Positions 13,101 to 22,900 of a stretch of DNA of 64,000 nucleotides are shown in pieces (positions within the stretch are counted from its first letter, which is position 1; each line of letters begins with the position of its first letter). The position numbers and the translations under genes were made by a program. The notes beneath the pieces are model-generated. The model ran no database searches and had not been told where the DNA came from. It was given only the letters and a program-made list of their open reading frames with translations. The stretch comes from Acanthacorydalis orientalis (Eukaryota; Arthropoda; Insecta; Megaloptera; Corydalidae), in NCBI GenBank assembly GCA_034766995.1, contig CM068313.1, positions 12,344,012 through 12,408,011 of the forward strand. The letters are read 5' to 3'.

Positions 13101-14375
13101 TGAAACGAAAAGTGAAACGGATGTCGATAGCGCAGCTGTTAGGCGAACGATACTGGTGAGGGTAGAGTAGTGGAGTAAGGACGGCCCGTTTCACTATTTC
13201 GTTTCACTTTCTCGTCGTACTGTTGCTGAACCATGTTATTTAAATTATGAACAAATGGACACTGCTGAATAGAAATGATTTGTGTATCGTTCTGTATAAT
13301 ATTTTGCGTATCATATTGGGTGTATTGTATACTTCAACCAGTTGTAATAGTGTGTCAATTTGAATTAAATTTAAATAAGTCGTTCTAGCTACTGCATAAT
13401 CCGACTGTTCTATTCTTTCATTCATTATACTATCAACTTTTCTTCGCACTTTCTTACAGAACCTTCACTTCGAGTGCGCGTAGCGATCACTTTTTTATAC
13501 GAGTGATTGTTAACAGATATAAAAAAACTAAGAGTTGGTTGAGGGTTTATTTTAAGTAAAAAAATAATTATAAATCAACATTCGTAACATTAATGCAATA
13601 TTTTGCGCGTAAGATATTAATTCATCGTTGTCAAGCATGTATTCAAGCCCAGGAAGCACATTTTAAATATTTATTGTAAGAGAAGAATATAGTTTGATTT
13701 CAATTATCTTGTTTTGTTTTCATATTGGTAATATGATAAATTATTATAGCATTAATAAAACTTTGATCTCATTATTATGTCCTACAAAAAATAGGACCTA
13801 CATTCATTTCCTTTTTTTTATATAAAATGATCCGAAACCGCCAAATTTGTTTACTAAATAATAAAAGAAAGCAACATGATTTAAAGATATCTTTTAATTT
13901 TCTAACGATGTAATTAAATTCCTTTTGAAATTTTATTCACTCATTATCTGATCTCAATCAACTCGATAAAATATTTATTTTAAACTGAAAATGGAAATCA
14001 TAATAAAAAATAAGTGTACGGTAAATATTACAATTAGAAACAATCGAAATCGTAAAAGTTCGATTATTTGAAAAGAAAATTATGTATGTCAAATAGTTTA
14101 ATTATAAATGATAGAATCAATAATAAATTATTGCTTTATTATAGTACACTTGTAATGTTCTCAATATCTTTTTAAAATTATCATATGACGCTTTATTCAT
14201 CTTTTATAACTCCATCATGAATATATAAACAAAAACTATAAGATCGATACTGGAATAAGGTAATATAAAAAAATTAAATTCACCTTTAGTATATATGTAT
14301 CTATAAACAATAATTCATATATAAAATAATAAGTTTGTATACATTACATAATACCCATTTTTATATGTGCACTAC

Positions 14376-14438
<63 letters not shown>

Positions 14439-14439
14439 T

Positions 14440-14487
<48 letters not shown>

Positions 14488-16945
14488 CTTAAAAAAGTTG
14501 GAAAAACAAAAAAAGATAGAAGAATAAAACTGATACGAAAACAAATGAGTTACAGATATAACAACAAAAGCAGGGTTTGAAATGAGAGGAATATAAAAAG
14601 TCTAAAAATAGATAAATGTACAAGCGAAATAAGGATTTCAGAAAAAAAATTTAATTCCTGGAAAAGAGAGACGCTAGATAGTTCAAATGGGACGAATTCA
14701 GAAGTGGTCTTCATCCATTAATGGATTATTAGAAGTTGAAGATGATATAAACACAACAATGAATCAAAATGCAACAATACAATTGAATTATCAGTCACAA
14801 ACAAAAAAAAAATATTGTGTAGATGCTATAAAACAAATCCTTTTTCATTGACTCACCTCGGAAAGATTTGCGATGCTGAACGGCCTCTTAAAGTGCTTAT
14901 TCCAAAACAAACAGAAAACACTATCAAAATTATTTACTAAAATCTATAATATTTACTTATTAAATTATTAATGTTATATAGTGACAAGCAATAAAAAACA
15001 ACTGTTAATTATTGAATCAATGAATTAGGATTGTTAAATTAAAAAATAAAAAAAACAATTAAAAAACATGCAACGATACCATATTTTACAATAGTTAACA
15101 ATCAAATTATATTGAATTGGATTTTGTTGAATACTTAAAACATACAATTTTTTTAAAAAGCAATCGGGTATTAATAATATAATGTTATTTAAAAAAATTT
15201 TTATTTACATTTTATTTAAGTAAATTACTGTTTCATTCCAATTGAACTCTAAATGCGTATTTTTATTTTTCTTCAATTCTCTGTTTTAATAGTTGTCATC
15301 CTTTTTCAGGAAAGAACATTTTTATTTAACTTAATTGTTTTGTGTTTTATAACAATGTTTTGCAACTAAATATTCAAATTTACGCATTCTACAGTTTGTG
15401 TTCAATTTTACTAGAGTTTATATAAATATATTTTTAAATATATGATACCATTCTACAATTATTAATAGTTTGTAACTGTGACAAATGTCTGTTGTAAATT
15501 TCAGGCCTACGCTCTAAGCATTATCATTAAAATGTGCATTTGCGTATCAAAATAAACAATAATCAATTATTTGAGATTTCGATAAGACATTTTGTTACAT
15601 CTAGGGCGTTAATTTATTTATGAATTCCATTATACAATTTCAATAAATAAAATTACATAAAAAGGTATGAAAACAAGAGATTTTACAAAGGGAATGTGTC
15701 TTAGGCGCGATTTTTAGTTTGGACAGTAATTTAAGACAATAAAAAAGGATAAAATTTAATACCTGTATTCAATAAATTAATATTAATAAATACTTGGATA
15801 TAATGTACATCACATGCACACACACAGAGACACACACATATATAGTACTCTTAAAAATGTCTACTTACGGTGTAACTAAGAACTAAATTAATCATTCCTT
15901 CCAAGCCATCGCCTTGTTTGCCATTTAAAGGGTACCAGTCTTCATGCGTTTCTCCTTGCATTACATTTTGGGGAATAGTGATTTGGGTCCACGCGATCAA
16001 TTCATCCATTGTAAATGAACATTCGTCGTATATTTCAAGATAAATACTATTAACACCTTGTGGGAGAAGACTAAAAAAAGCCAATGTTTTCAATTCTTTC
16101 AAATTAACAAGAATTCCAAAAGAAGTATCCGAATATCCTACCACTGTATAACTTTATTCCATCTAGGATTTTTTCCGCCATTTGGATCAGTGTGTGTTTC
16201 ATAAACACAATGTCCAACACGTAGTCGAACATAGGGGTCCATACGGGTCATTCCATAATTTTTAACTAATTTCGCTTGTGCGATTGTAATACTTAATCGG
16301 CCGACTGTATTTTGAACGTAGGTTGTACCTACTAATTGTTGTTGTAATGCCATTGCAGCTTGCTGATCGGCTGCTTCTTGCTGCTGTTGAACTGTTGCTG
16401 AAATTCGCAAGAAGTCTTGCGGCAACGGGCCGAGAAACACCTAAAGACCCAGAATTTATTGATGAACTAATCGAATTATTTTATATATCTAAGTATCCGA
16501 TTATTAAATTACAACAGAATTGTTTTAAATACTTTTTTATCATTTGCATAGATCAGACTATAAGATTAGATATTCTTATTCTCATAATGATAATACTGTT
16601 ATCAAAAATTACACAAATTAATGATTCATGTATTGAAATATTTCATATATTTATAAAAATATTATAAAGTACGAGCTTGCATAAGTTTATTTTATTATTT
16701 TTTAAAATTTCACTCAACTTTCAATAATCATGACTAATATTTATTTAACTGAATCATGAGAGTTACATTAATTTTTTTATTATTATTTCTTTACCAAAGA
16801 ACTCATACTACAAATATTTATAAATATTAACTAGGGGCTTCGCCCCTTACTCGCTGCGCTCGTCCACTTCTCAGTTATAACCATCTACATGAAACAATAC
16901 ACATATTTGGGTATCATAGAAACCTCGTCTCAAATAAATAAGTCG

Positions 16946-17009
<64 letters not shown>

Positions 17010-17826
17010 CGTATCTATAAACATTCTGGCAGATAGATTCTTTTTTGCAGTGTTGTTTTATAATGTTTTTTTGTAGATAATTTTGATTTTATACATATAG
17101 AAAGATATAAATCATATAAATCCTTTTTTTACATCAGAATTTTTTTTATAAAATACTAATTCGTGATTCCCACTTATAACAGGTGTGTAACGTTACGCTT
17201 GTTAAATTTTAAATTTGAAATCAAATTAACAAGATAAACAGTGACTTGTTAAAGGGTATTTACTTAAGTAGTATGTTGACAAATTATCGAAGAGAACTAT
17301 ATGAAAATTTATTCAAATATGAAATGATAATGATTACCAAAAAAAAAACCGTACAAACGAATAATATAACGACCATGTCGAACACTTTATAGAATCTATC
17401 AACCCCCAAAACACATGAGTACAATTAATTCAAAATAACGTTCAAAAAGCAGTTGTTTGTTTAAAATGATCAAAAAAATATATTTATATATAAGTAACTA
17501 AATTTACTGTTAAAAACATATATCTTTTAGATTTGTTCCGCAAATGTTTATCTATCGAATTATTCGATAACACCAAAAAGATATATTTTTTTCATATAGT
17601 CTTATTTTATAAATAATATCTATCTTTTCTATCTACATATAAAAAAATATTCTGTAAAATTTCAACAAATGGACATTTTTTTTAAAAAAAGTACAGATTT
17701 TGTATTAAATTATTATTAACGATGACATCCCAAGTTACAGGAAATGTTCAAGAAGAATTATGATATGAAATGTGGGACTTGATAAAACAACTGCGTTGCA
17801 ATCTATTTGCGACAATGATTATATAG

Positions 17827-17874
<48 letters not shown>

Positions 17875-18213
17875 CGATATAGAACGAATATATGCGATAT
17901 GAGCGAAGCGAGACCAGGGTACGAGCGGGGGCGATGCCTCGAGTTGTTTTAAAAGAAAAATTAATAATGATCATAACTAAAATATTAGTTAACGATTTGT
18001 TAATTAGATACTAAAATCTAACAACATATTCGTCCCTTAAATAAGAGCATAAACAGTTTTTATTCGAAAATCAACATAATAATTGTTAAAACGATGTTGA
18101 TAATAATTCTATGACGAATATTTTAAAAGCTACATGTAATTTAAATAAATCTTTTAAATTGCAGAAGAACTCAAATAACATCAGTGGTATAATACTATCA
18201 ATATACTACATAA

Positions 18214-18244
<31 letters not shown>

Positions 18245-18733
18245 AAATTGTACACATATATAGAGATAGAGAAAGATTACCGAATTTTCAGATATGATTA
18301 AATAAACATATGTACTATCTATTTATTTATATACTAAATTAAATAATTAATCATTACAAAGTTTTCATTTAAAAATGTATGTATGTATTTTTTATCTTTT
18401 TGCGTAAAATCTTTAAAACATATAAAAAACAATATAGATAATATGCACAATTATACATTCTAGTAATGTTGTTAATATATATTATTATGCAAATGTTTTT
18501 AAAATTCACCAATAATTAAACTCTAAAATAGTTCTTATTAATAACAAAGTAATCTGAAAAATAAGAAATTTATTTAATGTATTTTACTTGTTAGTAGTAA
18601 CAAAAACATAAAAACACTATATTCAAATAATTACATTTAATCAAAAACAAAAAAGAAGCCTATTGTTGTCTTTATAATAATTTCAACATACCCTATTTCT
18701 TCTTTCAGTATTTTTCTCCAATGACGATGCCAT
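9890..18733 (-). CDS. Tollip: Toll-interacting protein (Tollip)
   Basis: Five coding exons: 18733-18692, 16440-16142, 16070-15869, 12117-11929, 10000-9890 (280 aa; phases agree; human Tollip is about 274 aa). An N-terminal Tom1-binding-like segment contains [10 protein letters not shown]2 domain follows at about residues 50-180 ([51 protein letters not shown]). Then comes a proline-rich linker and a C-terminal CUE domain ([20 protein letters not shown], ending SLLQMQE). Tollip is a phosphoinositide- and ubiquitin-binding endosomal adaptor that works with Tom1 and modulates Toll/IL-1 signalling. The start is the ATG at 18733, giving a 14-residue first exon; the GTG at 16440 is only the first codon of exon 2. 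Introns are large (1.9, 3.8 and 2.3 kb) and full of transposon debris, whereas the C2 intron is 71 bp. The gene is head-to-head with exportin-5. Confidence 0.95.
10143..10190. repeat. (TA)n microsatellite used as mariner target
   Basis: A TA tract directly abuts the left end of the mariner at 10191, so the element's TA target dinucleotide is the last unit of the array. Confidence 0.85.
10191..11454 (+). mobile_element. Mariner transposon, full-span but inactivated (copy 1)
   Basis: A 1,264-bp element in Tollip intron 4, opposite to the host gene. Imperfect terminal inverted repeats of about 26 bp share TTGAAAGCCGCTGTT-type sequence (left 10191-10217, right about 11428-11454) and are flanked by TA duplications (10189-10190, 11455-11456). 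The internal transposase is broken into several frames. The element belongs to the mariner branch of the Tc1/mariner superfamily. Confidence 0.93.
10360..11380 (+). pseudogene. Mariner transposase pseudogene (copy 1)
   Basis: Recognisable from the N-terminal helix-turn-helix region ([16 protein letters not shown]) to the C-terminal KYFD. Catalytic triad regions are visible: [11 protein letters not shown] for the first Asp, [10 protein letters not shown] for the second and GPSDYHL for the third. The spacing between the last two is 33 residues rather than the usual 34, indicating a lost codon near 11120. Inactivating lesions are a frameshift near 10390, TAA at 10538-10540 (also present in copy 2), TAG near 10632 and TGA near 11069. 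The last is a CGA-to-TGA change compared with copy 2. It ends at TAA 11378-11380. Confidence 0.9.
11457..11928. other. Remainder of Tollip intron 4
   Basis: Non-coding. A short GT-rich run directly follows the mariner (11456-11490). Nothing else recognised. Confidence 0.5.
12421..12458. repeat. 8-bp direct repeats flanking a 22-bp palindrome (hAT-like footprint)
   Basis: GTAATTAG occurs at 12421-12428 and again at 12451-12458. Between them lies a perfect inverted repeat with 10-base arms CACGGTCTTA and TAAGACCGTG around a TG centre. The 8-bp repeat fits the hAT target consensus nTnnnnAn. The simplest reading is two abutted terminal inverted repeats left after near-total internal deletion of a hAT-type element. 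Confidence 0.55.
13047..13225. repeat. Inverted repeat with GTGAAACG motifs (MITE-like or hairpin)
   Basis: The arm 13096-13120 (AAAGTGAAACGAAAAGTG then AAACGG) is matched in reverse complement by 13186-13211 with one extra base, leaving a 65-nt GC-richer loop. Weaker complementarity extends outward (GTACGGTAGTGCGAG versus CTCGTCGTACTGTTG). GC content is above its surroundings. It could be a small non-autonomous transposon; an RNA hairpin is the alternative. Confidence 0.5.
13240..13470 (-). other. Unrecognised open frame beside the inverted repeat
   Basis: A minus-strand open frame of about 70 codons contains [19 protein letters not shown] and [14 protein letters not shown]. The composition is protein-like, not repeat-like, but I know no family for it. 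It ends in the flank of the GTGAAACG inverted repeat, so a transposon-derived fragment is more likely than a host gene. Confidence 0.25.
14379..14485. repeat. Long (TA)n double tract in Tollip intron 3
   Basis: Two adjacent TA arrays split by GTATTTA. The tyrosine/isoleucine-rich frames on both strands are repeat artefacts. Confidence 0.9.
14857..14895 (-). CDS. Possible 39-nt cassette exon of Tollip
   Basis: On the minus strand an AG acceptor (14897-14896) and a strong GTGAGT donor (14856-14851) bound 39 nt. It reads [13 protein letters not shown] in the frame required by exons 3 and 4, which meet in phase 0. It would insert 13 residues after LVLSYT at the C2/linker boundary. It is not needed for the canonical protein. 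Confidence 0.3.
16441..18691. other. Tollip intron 1 with GC-rich palindromes and TA tracts
   Basis: Non-coding. TA tracts lie at 16950-17004, 17832-17873 and 18219-18244. Two islands of GC-rich palindromic sequence lie at about 16835-16870 and 17875-17945, described separately. No exon seen apart from Tollip exon 1 at its right edge. Confidence 0.55.
16835..17945. mobile_element. Possible non-autonomous element bounded by GC-rich palindromic ends
   Basis: The left island reads GGGGCTTCGCCCC, then CTCGCTGCGCTCG. The right island, read on the other strand, has GAGGCATCGCCCCC followed by CTCGCTTCGCTC. Both are conspicuous GC-rich hairpins in AT-rich DNA, in opposite orientation, each next to a TA microsatellite. 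No coding sequence lies between them. The class is uncertain. Confidence 0.35.
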
Positions 18734-19446
18734 TTTACATACAAAAAAGTACGTAACTCGAATACAATCACTTTAAATATTATTTTATGAAATTTAGGAT
18801 ATACTGATGACTGGTTTTCTTATGACAGCTGTCATCAAAACGTATTAGTAATCAATGGAGGCACAGAATACTTTATTAGGGGGTTAAACATATAAACGTA
18901 TATATTTTTAATTTATAAACTATTGTTTTAGATTTATTAATAAATGATATTAAAATACTTCTTCTATTTTTTTTATTTCTTATTAGCAATAAATTTAAGT
19001 TTTAATCCCAGTTCTCGTTGTTAACATGTATAGAGTAGATTATTACGGAAATAAACCTTTTTATAAACAGCTGTCGTACTCAATCGGTAATGAATGGCTT
19101 TCTCACCGGTTCATAGAATTCTTTATAATAAAACATTTTAAAGTAAATTTTACTTTTCTTACGCACAAATTCATGTTTTAAAGCATTAATAAATAAATCT
19201 TGATATGATTCGACCCTTATAATTGCTTTGACAAGTAAGTAATAATTATCATAACATTACACAAAATTTCGTATTTTTGCACAAACCATGCTGATTAATG
19301 TATTAGTATTGTATAATAGTGTATATATTGCAATTTGTATACAAATTTTTCTTATAATCTAATTTCTTATGTAGTATTTAATTGACCTTCAATAAATATT
19401 GTTTTTACACGTGCTCTTTTTTATAGGTTAACTCAGTAAATGTACG
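18734..19446. promoter_or_regulatory. Tollip / exportin-5 divergent promoter region
   Basis: Only 713 bp separate the two start codons. A perfect 14-bp palindrome ATGACAGCTGTCAT at 18822-18835 holds a CAGCTG E-box. A second ACAGCTGTC lies at 19067-19075. The sequence after each is similar (GTAATCAATGG versus GTAATGAATGG, then CAGAATACTTTAT versus TAGAATTCTTTAT), suggesting a diverged duplication. A 3' splice site at 19425-19426 (exon from 19427) shows that exportin-5 has a non-coding first exon here. Confidence 0.5.
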
Positions 19447-19868
19447 ATGGCAGGGGATGTGTCTGCACTAGCTGCAGAGCTCGCAAGGGCTGTTGAATTA
19501 ACTATGACTGTTGGGGCATCTCAGGCAGCTAGAAGAGAAGCTTATGACGCTTGTGATAGATTTAAAGAAACTTCCCCATTATGTGCAGAAGTTGGACTGT
19601 TTTTAGCAGCTGGAGTTCAACATTCTCCTATTGCAAGACATTTTGGATTACAATTAATGGAACATACTATTAAATATCGCTGGAATCATATATCACAAAA
19701 TGAAAAAATCTTTATAAAAGTATGTGCTTCAAATATATTTTATTTTATTAAATTTAGACTGCATCTTTTATCAGAAATTAAAAAAACTGCAATACATTCA
19801 AGTTTACTTTTATAGTACTGGCAACTTATTATGTACAATAATATTAATTAAATTCTTTGCATACATAC

Positions 19869-19915
<47 letters not shown>

Positions 19916-22900
19916 AGAGAGAGAGAGAGAGGTATAAATTCATTTTCATTTATTACAAAATCATATAAAAAAGTTAAATATTATTGAAGGTGACTAATTG
20001 AAAGTATTTATATAATTTTTTTATAAGTTAAGACAATGAATTTGGTATTAGTTTTTTTTATAGTAATTTTAAAAATATTTTTTTAGGAAAATGCTATGAA
20101 GCTTGTTGGTGCTGGAAGTGTAGGTGATGAACCACACATGAAAGATGCTTTGAGCCGAGTAGTTGTAGAAATGGTAAAACGTGAATGGCCACAGCAATGG
20201 CCAGGTTTATTAGATGAACTTAGCACGGCCTGTCAACGTGGAACTTCTCAGACTGAATTAGTACTTTTAGTGTTTTTGCGACTAGTTGAAGATGTTGCTC
20301 TCTTACAGGTATTTTTACTTTTTATTTTATTTATTTATTTATTTCATTCATATCATTTATAAGTTGTTTCTTATTTTATTTTTCATACACTTTATATAAG
20401 TATATAAATGAATTTCATCTGTATTTATGAATTTATTAATAAAGAAATTGGAAATTTAACAGACACTGGAATCAAACCAAAGACGAAAAGATATTTATCA
20501 AGCTTTAACAACACACATGGCTGAAATATTTGGTTTTTTCTTACGGTTAATCGAACTCCATGTGGGCCAATTTCGAATTAATACTGATGTAGGGAATGTT
20601 CCTCAAGCTTCTGCACATGGTAGAGTAGTACAGGTATGTAAATTATATATTTTGTATATATCAATGTGTGTATAAATGTACAAGTTGAAGTAAAAATGAA
20701 GTATATAAAACTGTTTGGATTTATATTTCTACTTGTTTTAGGTTGTACTTGTCACTCTAACAGGTTTTGTAGAATGGGTATCTATATCACATATAATGGC
20801 TCATGATGGCCGGCTTCTTGAAATCCTTTGTTTATTATTAAATGATAATGTATTTCAAAATTCAGCTGCTGAATGTTTAGTTCAAATAGTTAATCGTAAG
20901 GGAAAACCAGAAGAGCGAAAACCACTTTTAGTTCTATTTAATGATGATGCTGCTAGATGTATTCTTCTTGCGGCTCAGTCAGAAAGGCCATCTTTTGATG
21001 AACAACACTATTTATTTTTGAAAAAGCTTGCCCAGGTTGGTTTTTTATTTGATTAATAAATTTTATATTAAAATGTATGTATTTATCTTAAATAGAGATG
21101 TTTATAATTTTGCTTGTTGTATCTGTACAGAATAAAATGTTTGCAAATCAGTCTATTAATGAAAGTTACTATAAAAAATATATTTGTAATTGATATGTTT
21201 TTTAATTGCAGGTATTAAATGGTCTTGCATCGCAATTATGTGCTTTGTGGGGACGTGAAAATGGAATACTCAGTCGACCTGCAAATTTTCAAATGTTCTT
21301 AGATGCAGTGTTAGCTTTTTCTCGTCATCCTAGCTTAACTTTAGCCCATCTTGCAAATCCAATTTGGGCAGCATTGATGAAACAAGACCCAATTTGTCGA
21401 GATTCAATTTTTATATCATACATTCCTTTATGGCTCGATTGCACAGCACCAAAAGTTATTAAAGTGGCTTATCCAGGGGGTAGATCTACAGGTCCTATTT
21501 TTGATACAGCTGCTTATATTAGATATGACTATGACAGCGAAGAGGAATATCAAACATTTTTTTACCGTTGCAAATCTGATTTTTCTGATACTTTTCGTCA
21601 AGCAACAATAGTTGCTCCTTTAGTGACATTTGCATATGTTGAACAGTGGCTTATAAAATGTCTCCAACAACCACCAGCTGTTGTTAATCTTGGATTGCAA
21701 GATCCTGTTTATTTGGAATGGGAAGCTGTTTCTCAAATATTAGATAGCGTATTAAGTAGAGTTTTACAAGCAAGTGAAAGACCTGCGATTGCTTCTGGAC
21801 TTCGTTTACTTGAAATGTGTCTTGCATGGCAACCATCTGATCCTCTTTTACTATCCACCTTATTAACATGTATTTCAGCATTATTTGTATTTTTAAGTAT
21901 GTCAACAGGACAGATGACATCTACAGGTGAATATTTAAATATGAAATAAAAAAAAATATAAATAATAAAAACCTTCAAATTTTTTAGGAAATTGTGTTGC
22001 TATTTCTGGTGCTGCACTTTTACCGCGTGTTCTTGATAAAATATTTTCTGCTTTGGTATTTTCTCCTCCTGGACAATCAAAAGATTCACGATCACGCCCT
22101 GTACAAAACGTTCGCCGACATGCTGCATCTTTAATGGTTAAAATTGGACATAAATATCCACTATTACTTTTACCAGTGTTTGATCAGATTAGAACAACAG
22201 TCAACAACTTAAGTCAACAAGAAGGACCTGCTCAGTTAAGCATGTTGGAAAAAGTAACACTTCAGGTAGAATTTTAATTATTATTTATAGTAAAAAAGAA
22301 AATAATCTTGTTCTTAATAAACTTAAATTCTGTTTTAAAACAAATTATATTTAGGCTATTGATGAATATATTTTTTTTAAATTTGATTCAGTAGGTAAAC
22401 AATAATATAAACAATTGTCATATATTGCTTGTAAATGATAATTATAAAAAATTAATAAAAATATTTTTTCAGGAAGCTTTACTATTAATATCAAATCACT
22501 TCTGTGATTATGAAAGACAGAGTTTATTTGTTGGAGAAGTGATGGCCGAAGCTCATGCACAATGGCTAACAATGGCAAATGCTGGAGCTTTTCAATCTGC
22601 TGCTCAATTTATGAGATTTGTTGGGCTAGCAAGTGAACCTGTAAAACCAAGTGCAGATGATAGTTGTGGACAAAATCGTAGTCAGCTTGTATTTTGTATT
22701 AATATGGTCCTTGGTGCAGTGAAACGTTGTTCATGGCCCGATGATCCAGAACGTGCACAACGAGGAGGATTTGTTGTAGGATTAACCGAATCAGGAAATC
22801 CAATTTGTCGTAATCCTGCTACACCTCATGTTGTTCCACTACTTCCTCATGTTTTATCACAAATGAGGTTTGTTATATATAGATAAAAATTATTATATAT

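Larger units (their letters stand above)
12118..15868. other. Tollip intron 3 (3.75 kb), transposon debris and TA tracts
   Basis: Contains TA tracts at about 12721-12747 and 14379-14485, the palindrome flanked by direct repeats (12421-12458), an inverted repeat with an adjacent unrecognised frame (about 13047-13470) and a possible cassette exon (14857-14895). No other gene recognised. Confidence 0.6.

Noticed and set aside
16138..16440. A GTG at 16440 taken as the Tollip start
   Set aside because: It is the first codon after a 3' splice site. The 14-residue first exon with a true ATG at 18733-18731 fits in phase.
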